From: Chryseobacterium soli
Lineage (GTDB): Bacteria; Bacteroidota; Bacteroidia; Flavobacteriales; Weeksellaceae
Length of the DNA: 64,000 nt
NCBI RefSeq assembly: GCF_000737705.1
Contig: NZ_JPRH01000008.1
Coordinates: 124,001 to 188,000 of the forward strand
Direction of reading: 5' to 3'
Numbering within the stretch: position 1 is the first letter of the stretch; every line of letters starts with the position of its first letter. The notes under the pieces are model-generated. The model searched no databases and was not told where the DNA came from. It saw only the letters and a list, made by a program, of their open reading frames with translations. Positions 28,301-35,997 of the stretch are shown here, in pieces. The translations under genes were made by a program, and so were the position numbers.

Positions 28301-31300
28301 ATCGCCGGTGTGCTTCCCGCTACCACACATTGGGTTGGAGCGTTATAATTAACAGGATAGCATCCTTCAGTCTGGCCCAATATCAGCTGTAACTGTTCTC
28401 TTGTTGCACTTACTGCAATCATGGTACCCGGATCACCGCCTTCTACTGAATCTAAAATGGCGTGAGCTCTTTGAATACTCAAATCAACCAGTTTTTCTTC
28501 TTCAAAAACGCCGGCAAAACATAAAGCAGGTAATTCGCCATAGCTGTGTCCTGCCACCATATCCGGAACGATGTCTAGTGATTGAAGGAATTTAGCCAAA
28601 GCAAGATCTACCATTCCCAAAATGGGTTGTGCCAGACGGGTATCTTTAATGGTTTCTTTTTGTTGTTTTAAAGTAGCTTCATTAAAAGTAGTGGAAGGAA
28701 AAACTACTTTTTCCAGTTCAGGATATCCATCGATCAGATTTCGCATCGCCGGAAAAGCGACGAACAGATCACGGGCCATGTTGATTCTCTGACTGCCTTG
28801 TCCAGGGAAAAGGAAAGCTACCTTACCGTCACGTTTATTCACCGTAAATGTATCTTTGCTTTCAATGCCTGATAATGCCAGTTCGATGTTCATCATCAAA
28901 TGTTCAGTAGTATCAGCGACAATGCTTAGCTGAATTGGTTTTTCTGAACCGACCGCTAAACTGTAGGCCATATCTTTTAAAGGAATATCACCATTGATCT
29001 CTAATAAAGACTTGATCTGAGCCAATTTGATTTTAGCTTCGTCATAGGTCTCACCACGGAATACAAATAATTCTGACGGCCACGACTGCAATACTGCAGA
29101 ATCGTCTTCCTTGGGATGGTTAGCAATAACCGTATGGAAATTGGTTCCACCGAATCCAAAAGCACTGATTCCGGCATAACGGCTTTTCTCGCTCCACAAT
29201 CCACTTTCTGCATAAAAAGCAAAAGGACTGGTTTCAGCGTTATAATAAGCATTGGGCTGCTGTAAATGAAGCGTTGGAGGTTTCACCCCGTGGTAGACTG
29301 CCAGAGAAGCTTTAATCAGTCCTGCTAATCCGGCTGCACATTTGGTGTGTCCGATCTGTGTTTTTACAGAACCTAAATGCGTTTGTCCCGGTATGGCTCC
29401 TGAACGGCTGAATAAATTAGTCAAAGCGCTCAGTTCTGTTTTATCTCCTACCACAGTTCCGGTTCCGTGTGCTTCCACTAGACCAACTGATGCAGGACTA
29501 ATCCCTGCTTGGGAATACGCACGTTCTAAAGCGCGTACCTGTCCTATTTTTCTAGGTGCTGTAAGACCTAACGCTTTTCCGTCACTGGATCCTCCTACTC
29601 CTTTGATGACAGAATAAATACGATCTCCATCACGAACGGCATCTTCATATCTTTTTAAGACAAGAATAGCAACGCCTTCACCAAGGGCAATTCCGTCGGC
29701 TTCCCCATCAAATGTTGCACATCTTCCTTTTCTGGAAAGTGCATGCGTACTGGAGAACATAAGGTAATCATTGATACCGTTATGTAAATCTGCTCCCCCG
29801 GCAAGAACCATATCGGATTTTCCTAATATCAGTTCCTGACAAGCCAGATCAATAGCTGCTAAAGAAGAAGCACACGCCGCATCTACGGTGAAATTTCTTC
29901 CCCCAAGATCCAGACGGTTCGTAATCCTACCTGCGATCACATTTGCCAAAATACCAGGGAATGAATCTTCCGTCGTATGTGGAAATGCCTGTTTCACTTC
30001 TTCATGAAGTTCTCCGAAAACCTGTTTATAATACCCTCTGAAACTATAACTGTTGGCCAGATCATTGCCGCCTTCAGCTCCGATAATTACAGAAATATTT
30101 TCTCTATTAATATGTTTTTCACCATAACCGGCATCTTCCATCGCACGCTTAGCTACCAATAACGTCAATAACTGTGTTGGCTCAATAGCCGCAAGAGATT
30201 GTGGAGGAATTCCGAAGGCCAAAGGATCGAAATCAATTTTTGGAATGAATCCACCCCATTTAGAGTGCGATACATCCGGTCCGTCTGAATCCGGGTGGTA
30301 ATACAGTTCTTTATTCCAGCGTTCATCAGGCACTTCTGTAACACTGTCTCTCCCCAGGATGATGTTTCTCCAATATTCTTCGAGGTTTTTTGCTTCCGGG
30401 AAAATACATTCCATCCCAACAATAGCCACATCCAGCGGTTTTTCTGTTGATTCTGGCTCTTCCGGCAAAGCTGCCTGTTCAATATATTGATAATTGCCGA
30501 TACTTACATTCTGATGAAGGGCTGCAACGGAGATCACGCGGTTTTGCATGGTAGCGACCTGTCCGATCATATACATTCCAAGATCCAGCTGTTCGCTTGT
30601 CGGAATATTAATCAACTGATCTCCTTGACGTTCTACCCCTTTAGCCGCAATACGAAGACGGCCTACGTTTAATTTTTCAAGCTTTTCCCAAACTTCTTTT
30701 TTATCCATTCCAGCTGCCAGAAGTTTTGCCTTCTCTTTACTGAAATGCTGAGCAAAAGCTGTATTCAAACAACGCGTCTCGTGTCCGGGTGCCGTCTCTA
30801 ATAAAACCGTGTCTTTAGCCTGCATAGCTTGTTCCTGAAATTCCTGCTGAATTGCTCCGGTTTGTACAGCTTCTTCAGTATAGAGATAAGCAGTTCCTAT
30901 TAAAACCCCTACCTTTACACCTCTGGCTGCTAACGGAGCTGCCATGACAGAAACGAAAGCTGTTGAAAATGCATCATGGATTCCACCCGCAAAAAATACA
31001 CTGATCTTTTCCGGATGATCTTCTTTTAAGATTCTTTCAATCTGTTTCTCCCAAAGGACCATGCTTGAAAGCGGGCCTACATGACCGCCACACTCACGTC
31101 CTTCAAAAATGAAGTTAGTAGCACCTTCTTTCAGGAAAATATCTAACAGCGCAGGGGAAGGAACATGCAGAAAGGTTGTAATTCCTGCTTTTTCAAATAT
31201 TTTTGCCTGTGCCGGTCTTCCCCCGGCAATAAGGACTACAGGAGGCCTGGCCTCTAATATATAAGATGTCTGTTCTTCTCTCAGCTCCTGAGGGGCAAAT

Positions 31301-32367
31301 CCAAGGATTCCTACTCCCCATGCTTTTTCGCCTGCCAGTTTTTTAGTGTCCATCACCAAGGCTTTCGCAGCCTCTCCTTTAAGTAAGGATAAAGCGACAA
31401 AGGGCAAAGCTCCTGCTTCTGCAACCGCATTAGCAAATGACGGAACATCACTGACACGGGTCATTGGTCCTTGTGCAATAGGGTAACGAAGTCCCAGCTG
31501 TTTGGCCATGATATTGTCCTGATCGATTACCTGAAGGGCTTTTGCCTGCTTCAGATGACCATACATGGCTTCCTTGAAACCAAAAATCAGTTTTTTAAGA
31601 GTTTTGAAATCTTCGTACAGGTCTATTGCCAACGAAATATCCTGCCCCATTGGAATATAGCTCTTTGCAGGATCAAGATCGGTAAAATATTGTGTAAGTT
31701 CTTCTGAGCTGACATCTTCCGGCAACACAGGTGAGTTAGGCCTTACCAATACACGATGATTGGCTATAATTTTTGTTTCGGTTCCATTCAGTTTTGAGCA
31801 CAGATCTTTTATATCTTGGGGAACAGAACTTTCCGGGAACATGGCAAGCTGACTATCCAATACAATTCCGGTTGCACCTAATGTTTTTGCCGCCGCCGCC
31901 GTATGGAGCCCTATTCCTCCCTGTACCCATACAGGTATGGTGTTGATTTCTTTGATAATACGCTGAAACAAGACAAAAGTTGATTCATAGCCTACCAGGC
32001 CTCCTGCCTCATTTCCTTTTATAATGATACCCTCAGCACCTGATTGCTCAGCCTGCCTGGCTTCTTCCAAACTGCTTACCTGATATATAACAGGCAGCTC
32101 TGAGGCGTTATTCATTGTAATACCTGACGGAAGGATAGCAAACCTTACTTTTTTTGGAATTTGAAGCGACAAACATTTGTCGTTGGGAAAGCAAATACCA
32201 TAAGAAGGAATATCCATCTGGTCAAGTTGATTCAATGCTTCCTGAGCGATGGTTACATCACCTCCTAAGCTTAAAATGGGAAATGCACCTGCCTGGTGCA
32301 ATTTAGGGATAAGATTAACATCCGGCTTTTCGAAAGGTGTTAATCCAATAATGGTTAAGTTTTTCAT
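25372..32367 (-). CDS. Polyketide/PUFA-type synthase NMO-NMO-KS-AT-ACP-ACP-KR
   Basis: The 2331-residue protein begins with two FMN-type TIM-barrel regions related to nitronate monooxygenase/PfaD enoyl reductase (about 1-210, with V-W-V-Q-G-G-I-G; and about 285-590, with I-A-Q-G-P-M-T and E-C-G-G-H-V-G). Then come a ketosynthase (about 645-1070; Cys near 831 in D-A-A-C-A-S-S), a complete acyltransferase (about 1180-1480; G-H-S-Y-G-E, Q-R-A-H-A, F-H-S-P), two near-identical ACPs with L-S-I-D-S-I-K-R at about 1686 and 1797, and a ketoreductase (about 1900-2331; Rossmann loop G-G-G-Q-G-I-T, catalytic Y-A-A-A-N near 2249). The KS-AT-ACP-ACP-KR order is that of PfaA/HglE. With the dehydratase of the next gene it can make a fully or partly reduced chain. 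It is the first gene of the operon. Confidence 0.92.
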   Translation of the reverse strand: MKNLTIIGLTPFEKPDVNLIPKLHQAGAFPILSLGGDVTIAQEALNQLDQMDIPSYGICFPNDKCLSLQIPKKVRFAILPSGITMNNASELPVIYQVSSLEEARQAEQSGAEGIIIKGNEAGGLVGYESTFVLFQRIIKEINTIPVWVQGGIGLHTAAAAKTLGATGIVLDSQLAMFPESSVPQDIKDLCSKLNGTETKIIANHRVLVRPNSPVLPEDVSSEELTQYFTDLDPAKSYIPMGQDISLAIDLYEDFKTLKKLIFGFKEAMYGHLKQAKALQVIDQDNIMAKQLGLRYPIAQGPMTRVSDVPSFANAVAEAGALPFVALSLLKGEAAKALVMDTKKLAGEKAWGVGILGFAPQELREEQTSYILEARPPVVLIAGGRPAQAKIFEKAGITTFLHVPSPALLDIFLKEGATNFIFEGRECGGHVGPLSSMVLWEKQIERILKEDHPEKISVFFAGGIHDAFSTAFVSVMAAPLAARGVKVGVLIGTAYLYTEEAVQTGAIQQEFQEQAMQAKDTVLLETAPGHETRCLNTAFAQHFSKEKAKLLAAGMDKKEVWEKLEKLNVGRLRIAAKGVERQGDQLINIPTSEQLDLGMYMIGQVATMQNRVISVAALHQNVSIGNYQYIEQAALPEEPESTEKPLDVAIVGMECIFPEAKNLEEYWRNIILGRDSVTEVPDERWNKELYYHPDSDGPDVSHSKWGGFIPKIDFDPLAFGIPPQSLAAIEPTQLLTLLVAKRAMEDAGYGEKHINRENISVIIGAEGGNDLANSYSFRGYYKQVFGELHEEVKQAFPHTTEDSFPGILANVIAGRITNRLDLGGRNFTVDAACASSLAAIDLACQELILGKSDMVLAGGADLHNGINDYLMFSSTHALSRKGRCATFDGEADGIALGEGVAILVLKRYEDAVRDGDRIYSVIKGVGGSSDGKALGLTAPRKIGQVRALERAYSQAGISPASVGLVEAHGTGTVVGDKTELSALTNLFSRSGAIPGQTHLGSVKTQIGHTKCAAGLAGLIKASLAVYHGVKPPTLHLQQPNAYYNAETSPFAFYAESGLWSEKSRYAGISAFGFGGTNFHTVIANHPKEDDSAVLQSWPSELFVFRGETYDEAKIKLAQIKSLLEINGDIPLKDMAYSLAVGSEKPIQLSIVADTTEHLMMNIELALSGIESKDTFTVNKRDGKVAFLFPGQGSQRINMARDLFVAFPAMRNLIDGYPELEKVVFPSTTFNEATLKQQKETIKDTRLAQPILGMVDLALAKFLQSLDIVPDMVAGHSYGELPALCFAGVFEEEKLVDLSIQRAHAILDSVEGGDPGTMIAVSATREQLQLILGQTEGCYPVNYNAPTQCVVAGSTPAINKLMEILKQERISAKKLEVACAFHSPLLAKSKGLYDEVLKEVPFKEMQIPVWSNTTAETYPTDPSEIKERLTDHLVQPVRFVEEIQAMYEDGARIFIEVGPGKVLSGLTKSCLEKDQLILYVEDSNHNKLSHLLSMLAQYLGTGRNFNIEKLFDGRNARLIQIDQPELYKKNPAIWRVNGQMAHPTTGNLPANGALPILKPIAMNNFTNTHQTPVAEHQPAAERMLHEYLNTMNQLIQAQRDVMLSFLGQNPQITHVPAYAASVPAPVNDRLVTIPAQSVNVEKPAIIPVKQAPVKDIKTLLLQVVSDKTGYPHEMLGMEMDLEADLSIDSIKRVEIIGTLRSELGALTSDHANEDTIMEKLASIKTLNGLVSWLTEFTGTQTSAPEKNGSAVTPASEVESKSAFSLEELQNIILDIVSEKTGYPKEMLGLDLDLEADLSIDSIKRMEIIGDLKTKIGFGEDMDQADDLMEKLAAIKTLKGLASWISEMSGNTNTEPVQNGLSRLRFGLTPTDVSTEQNTEIIKGKRFAITQDNSPQTMAIKNTLEKYGAIAELVDTERDLKDFDGLIILDLFSSTVKHSIIDHVDQIKKLDLDKAKWVYLISDIPAHIQELTDTRLLRHYKGYPGLFKSLAREFEQTSCRLISLSTPQEVDQITEITLKEILSTDKPSEVVYKHDQRHKIDIIPSPLSTSLEEAHIQLDQESVVLVLGGGQGITAELVKHMSGAYPCTYILVGRSADPRDVLEDLKEVEVMKTKEEIRSYLIKTGTFTSPAEIEKETVRIFKNNQILRTIRDMEQLGNKVVYQSLDLCDEEGLSDLIKNIYEKYSRLDGVIHGAGLLEDKLFRQKTSSSFERVFDTKVKPLRVLAEQLRADCQFVVLFSSIASVYGNKGQTDYAAANSVLDDYAKALNKKLKGKVISINWGPWKGAGMVSSTLETEYERRGISLIPLDQGKEIFLNEIKYGTESQVLIMSGSNW

Positions 32368-32402
32368 TGCATTTATGGTATTGAAATATGACTGAAAATT
32401 TT

Positions 32403-32450
32403 ATAACAAAACGTTCAACCTCCCGGTATCTAACGCGATTATTTTGTTAT
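32403..32450. promoter_or_regulatory. Inverted repeat in the leader of the polyketide operon
   Basis: ATAACAAAA (32403-32411) and TTTTGTTAT (32442-32450) are a perfect 9-bp inverted repeat 30 nt apart, 36-83 nt before the first synthase start. It could be a pair of regulator half-sites or a leader stem. Confidence 0.35.
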
Positions 32451-32639
32451 GACGGAATAAAAATAATAATTTTATATTACATATTCAATCATAAATAAAA
32501 TTTAATAACAATTTTTTAATAATAATTTATTATAAATTCAAATATCATTAAAATAAGTTATTATACTTTTGTTCTCAGAAACAAGACGATACAATACGTG
32601 CAATCACATTTATAAAGGTTTATACTTACAAAATGTAAG

Positions 32640-32672
32640 CAAATATAGAATAAAAAAATATAATATTTCAAA
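32640..32672 (-). promoter_or_regulatory. Candidate promoter of the polyketide operon
   Basis: Read on the minus strand, TTTG (32669-32672), 21 nt, then TATATTTG (32640-32647) matches the Bacteroidota consensus. A small inverted repeat CTTAC/GTAAG (32625-32629 and 32635-32639) touches the -7 box. This promoter would give a leader of roughly 260 nt before the ATG at 32367. Confidence 0.45.
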
Positions 32673-33137
32673 AATAAGAGAATTAATTTCTCAATATTAC
32701 AAAAAAATAATATGCCGATAAGGGTGCATGGAACCTACAAAAATGACACAGGCCCATCGGATGAAAAAAAGACCAATCGGACTGAATTGTTTTATTTTAC
32801 TGTTATAAAAGTGATGAAATTTTTAGTAAAAACAACTTCGACAAACAATAAAACAAAAGCAACATCAAAACGGACCTATTTGTTTCTCAAACAGTTATTC
32901 ATTTTATGGGATAAAATAAAAAAGCAAACACAATCCGGATTGAATACCCTGCATTTTATATCCTTTCAAAAAAAAGCAATTAATTTTAAACTTTAAATAG
33001 CTTTCACTGATTGAACAATTTTCCAGTCACTCATACTTGATATTTATGAATAACAGATGAAGCAAATACTATCTTTTTGTAAATAATCAGTAGGGGAAAA
33101 ATTACATCCGTCTGTTTTGATGAAAACATATTCCACC
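32673..33137. other. AT-rich gap without a convincing gene
   Basis: The space between the polyketide operon and the glutaminase gene is strongly AT-rich with long A and T runs. A 94-codon plus-strand frame (32712-32996) has a lysine/threonine/asparagine-rich, low-complexity product and no domain, and I do not call it. Confidence 0.5.
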
Positions 33138-33175
33138 AAAAAGCCCTGCAAAAAAAAACAATTGCAAGGCTTTTT
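33138..33175. terminator. Terminator after the glutaminase gene
   Basis: AAAAAGCCCTGCAA (33138-33151) and TTGCAAGGCTTTTT (33162-33175) pair over 14 positions with one wobble on the minus strand. T runs follow on both strands, so it can act in either direction. Confidence 0.75.
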
Positions 33176-33235
33176 ATATTTAATAGTTGTAAAGTTTCCG
33201 AAAAGGTTACTTAATAATCGTTTTTAAGAATATTT

Positions 33236-34249
33236 TTAAAACAAGCTCAGATTATATTGCTTGACAAGGTCTAAAATCATATGATATCCGGCTAAAGAGT
33301 TTCCATGCTGATCCAAAGAGGGACTGAAAACACCGATCCCCATTCTTCCGGGCACACTCACTGTAATTCCGCCTCCAACACCGGATTTACTTGGCAATCC
33401 AACGGTTCGGGCATATTCTCCACTGAATTCATACATTCCGGCAACCAACATTTGCGATTGCACTAATTTTGCCATTTCTGCATTTTTATAGGTCGCGTCT
33501 CCATCAAACCGAACACAATGATTGGCAAAGAAATATCCTATTTTAGCCAAATCTTCAGCGGTAAGCTCAATAGAACATTGTCTGAAATAATTATCGAGCT
33601 GATCTTCATTCCCTGAAATGAGTCCATTATTTTTCATCAGGTAAAACATTCCCCGGTTCCGGTGGCCTGTAGATTTTTCGGATTCATAAACGGTTTTACT
33701 ATAATCAATTGTCTTATTTTTGGTAATAAACCGAACCATATCCAATATTTTCAGAAATGGCTTTTCACCGTCTCCCGAAATTAAAGAAGTGGTAAGAATT
33801 GCTCCCGCATTCATCATCGGGTTAAGCGGCTTACCGGTTGTTTCAAGATTGGAAAAGTAATTGAAAGGTTTATCGGATCCGAAATACCCCATTTTATCAA
33901 AAACATTGGCTTCTCCTTTTTCGCTCACCGCAATCATCAATGCAATAATCTTCGAAATACTCTGCATAGTAAATTTTTGATGAACATCACCGGCATTAAA
34001 AATCTTTCCATCTTTCCCTACTACTGAAAAAGCGATTGCTTTGGCATCCATTTTTCCCAGTTCAGGAATATAATCAGCTACTTTACCCTGTGTATAATAC
34101 GTTCTGTCCTTTTCCAGAATAGTGCTTAAGGTTTTTTCTGAAAGGGTTGATATATCAGCGGTCTGCTGGGCATATACCACTGTATGTAAAGAAAGGGAAG
34201 CTGCAGTACATATTGCTTTTGCAGAAAATGAGAAAATGTTTTTGTTCAT
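33236..34249 (-). CDS. glsA: Glutaminase with a signal peptide
   Basis: The start is the ATG at 34249, giving MNKNIFSFSAKAICTAASLS and a signal peptide ending near V-V-Y-A-Q; the longer frame to 34342 would run through the promoter. The 337-residue product matches the serine-dependent glutaminase family: active-site S-I-S-K in F-T-M-Q-S-I-S-K-I, the N-P-M-M-N-A-G-A block, and the C-terminal G-L-P-S-K-S-G-V-G-G-G. It hydrolyses glutamine to glutamate and ammonia. The signal peptide suggests the periplasm rather than the cytoplasm of classic GlsA. It appears monocistronic with its own promoter and terminator. Confidence 0.9.
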   Translation of the reverse strand: MNKNIFSFSAKAICTAASLSLHTVVYAQQTADISTLSEKTLSTILEKDRTYYTQGKVADYIPELGKMDAKAIAFSVVGKDGKIFNAGDVHQKFTMQSISKIIALMIAVSEKGEANVFDKMGYFGSDKPFNYFSNLETTGKPLNPMMNAGAILTTSLISGDGEKPFLKILDMVRFITKNKTIDYSKTVYESEKSTGHRNRGMFYLMKNNGLISGNEDQLDNYFRQCSIELTAEDLAKIGYFFANHCVRFDGDATYKNAEMAKLVQSQMLVAGMYEFSGEYARTVGLPSKSGVGGGITVSVPGRMGIGVFSPSLDQHGNSLAGYHMILDLVKQYNLSLF

Positions 34250-34292
34250 AAAGCGTATTTTCGAATAAAATATTTTGATAAACCCCGAAAAA

Positions 34293-34324
34293 CAAAGATA
34301 AAGTATTTCATCTTCTGACACCAA
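34293..34324 (-). promoter_or_regulatory. Promoter of the glutaminase gene
   Basis: On the minus strand TTG (34322-34324), 21 nt, then TATCTTTG (34293-34300) fits the Bacteroidota promoter, leaving a leader of about 35-40 nt before the ATG at 34249. Confidence 0.5.
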
Positions 34325-34415
34325 TTCTGTCAAAAATAACACCTAGAATATTTTATCATTTTTTGACTTACATTCAGTTGGCACAATTCTTCCTTGATCA
34401 CCTCTAAAAAATACA

Positions 34416-34586
34416 ATGAATATGCTAAAAATTATTGGAGTAACTTTTCTTATGGGACTATTTATAGTTTCTTGTGCTCCCATAGTACAACAGTCTAATG
34501 GCAACCATGGCCTTCCACCAGGACAGGTTAAAAAAATGACAGGTGCAAAATCAGCAAGAGACTACGCACCGGGACATAATAAATAA
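34416..34586 (+). CDS. Small lipoprotein, 56 aa
   Basis: A short frame starting at the ATG at 34416 encodes MNMLKIIGVTFLMGLFIVSC, a lipoprotein signal with Cys20, then a 36-residue tail containing P-P-G-Q-V-K-K-M-T-G and S-A-R-D-Y-A-P-G-H. From memory, this PPGQxKK...G...SA..YAPG pattern is common in tiny Bacteroidota lipoproteins, some carrying the doubtful label quinol oxidase subunit 4. It has its own terminator immediately downstream, which supports expression. Function unknown. Confidence 0.75.
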   Translation: MNMLKIIGVTFLMGLFIVSCAPIVQQSNGNHGLPPGQVKKMTGAKSARDYAPGHNK

Positions 34587-34592
34587 CAACTT

Positions 34593-34620
34593 ATAGCTTT
34601 CAGATCAGAAAGCTATTTTT
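34593..34620 (+). terminator. Terminator after the small lipoprotein gene
   Basis: ATAGCTTTC (34593-34601) and GAAAGCTAT (34608-34616) form a perfect 9-bp stem with a 6-nt loop and a run of five T. Confidence 0.85.
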
Positions 34621-34959
34621 ACAATTAATTCTCTCCATCCGCCAGACCACTTCTTTAGATCTCATTAATTCACAATTCATTTTTCATTTTAATATTGAAA
34701 CTCACTCAAAAAGTGATTTCTTTTACCACCTTAGCTAAGCCAATACTATTGCATGAATTAGTTTTAGTCACAAAATATTGGGTTTAAACTTACTTCAATA
34801 TGATTAGGTATTTTTACTCAACCCGATAATTGGTCATTTGTACTCTAAAACAGCTGCAGCCTTCTTTGTTACTTTGACATACGAATTAAGCGTTACCGAG
34901 GGTTTATCCCAAAATAACTTATTCGGTTCAAAAAAACTAACTAACCAAATACATTCAAC
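34621..34959. other. Gap upstream of the 135-aa gene
   Basis: I see no gene in this 339-nt stretch. It presumably holds the promoter of the following plus-strand gene, but no full TAnnTTTG match is present; TTACTTTGAC near 34870 is only close. Confidence 0.4.
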
Positions 34960-35367
34960 ATGGAAACAGCAAATGTAAATGCAAATTCAACCGGCCATCT
35001 ACAATTGGGCGGAGGAGCTCAATTCTGGGTTTATCTTTCACCTCAGAACAATACCGCCAAAATGATTTCAACGTGGCGTGTAACATTTTCACAGGGGAAC
35101 TGGAGTGATTCAATTTCCAGCGATGCTCCGACGAAACAAATTCAGACTCCTAATCTTTCGGGAATCTTTGATATTAAAGTAGAACTGTTAAGCGGTTCAA
35201 CAGGTACATGGCGACAAATCCCTCCTCAACAGGGAAGTCATAATGAAATAGGATGTAATTCCAACTGCGCTTCTATGGTAGGTATTGTTGCCGACAGCAT
35301 CAATCCAGCTCCAGGTGCCGTTAATGCACACTTCTGGACAACTTGGGATGCTATGTGTAAAGCATAA
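34960..35367 (+). CDS. Unrecognised 135-aa protein
   Basis: The frame begins METANVNANSTGHLQLGGGA and has no signal peptide. Composition is rich in Ser, Thr, Asn, Gln, Gly and Trp with alternating beta-like patterns, suggesting a small beta-sandwich. Three cysteines cluster in the C-terminal half (G-C-N-S-N-C and A-M-C-K-A at the very end). It has a clear terminator downstream and stands alone between the lipoprotein and a regulator. I do not recognise a family; a lectin-like or adhesive role would be a guess. Confidence 0.65.
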   Translation: METANVNANSTGHLQLGGGAQFWVYLSPQNNTAKMISTWRVTFSQGNWSDSISSDAPTKQIQTPNLSGIFDIKVELLSGSTGTWRQIPPQQGSHNEIGCNSNCASMVGIVADSINPAPGAVNAHFWTTWDAMCKA

Positions 35368-35436
35368 TTGATCGGAGAAGAAAATCTGCTCAAAAAGCTT
35401 ATCATACATCAAAGATAAAAAACAAGACATACACTC

Positions 35437-35470
35437 AAGCCATCTCATATCTTTCTATGAGGTGGCTTTT
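35437..35470 (+). terminator. Terminator after the 135-aa gene
   Basis: AAGCCATCTCATA (35437-35449) pairs with TATGAGGTGGCTT (35456-35468) with a single G-U wobble and is followed by T residues. Confidence 0.8.
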
Positions 35471-35521
35471 ATGTTGACAGGCTACAAGTGAAGATTAACC
35501 ATGCAGGCTGATAGAAAAAAT

Positions 35522-35881
35522 TTATTTCTTTTCAGGCGGATATTCAATTCCTTCTTCTTTAATCAGCTCAAAACCATATTTCATGATTGTTTCAATGATT
35601 GGAATCGCTTTTTCCCCTTTTTCGGTTAAGCTGTATTCCACTTTAGGAGGCACCACAGCATACACTACCCTTTTGATCATTCCTTTAGTCTCCAATTCTC
35701 TCAGCTGGCTGGTCAGCATCTTATCCGTTATATGGGGAATATCTTTTTTGAGTTCGCTAAACCGCTGAACGTTACCCTGAAGACGCCATAGAATAGGCAT
35801 CTTCCAGGTTCCACCAATATGATTCAATGCAAATTCTATCGGCGTGTAATAGAGCTTTTTATCGTGAAAAAATTCAGGCAT
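35522..35881 (-). CDS. HxlR-family transcriptional regulator
   Basis: This 119-residue protein has the winged-helix HxlR pattern: G-G-T-W-K-M-P-I-L-W-R-L, then R-F-S-E-L-K-K-D-I-P-H-I-T-D-K-M-L-T and the wing ending Y-S-L-T-E-K-G. HxlR proteins often sense reactive electrophiles or oxidants and repress a neighbouring detoxification gene. The usual N-terminal cysteine is not present in the visible sequence. It is divergent from an MFS exporter, with palindromes between them, so repression of both is likely. Confidence 0.9.
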   Translation of the reverse strand: MPEFFHDKKLYYTPIEFALNHIGGTWKMPILWRLQGNVQRFSELKKDIPHITDKMLTSQLRELETKGMIKRVVYAVVPPKVEYSLTEKGEKAIPIIETIMKYGFELIKEEGIEYPPEKK

Positions 35882-35901
35882 AGTATTGTTTTAAATGATG
35901 C

Positions 35902-35948
35902 ATACTTTCCTAATTGATAGTATAGAACTTCAATGTAAGTATATACTT
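35902..35948. promoter_or_regulatory. Candidate HxlR operators between regulator and exporter
   Basis: A perfect 12-bp palindrome AAGTATATACTT lies at 35937-35948, and a second inverted repeat ATACT/AGTAT at 35902-35906 and 35919-35923 has related half-sites. Both are in the 116-nt space between the divergent genes. Confidence 0.5.
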
Positions 35949-35997
35949 TCAGGATCGTTTATTCTGCAAATTTGCAAAATAAATTAAATAGAGCATC

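Noticed and set aside
25888..31707. Several plus-strand frames opposite the first synthase
   Set aside because: All overlap conserved KS, AT, ACP or KR domains and have no protein-like features of their own.
32712..32996. 94-codon plus-strand frame upstream of the polyketide operon
   Set aside because: Low-complexity Lys/Thr/Asn-rich product from an AT-rich gap, without a domain or a nearby start signal.
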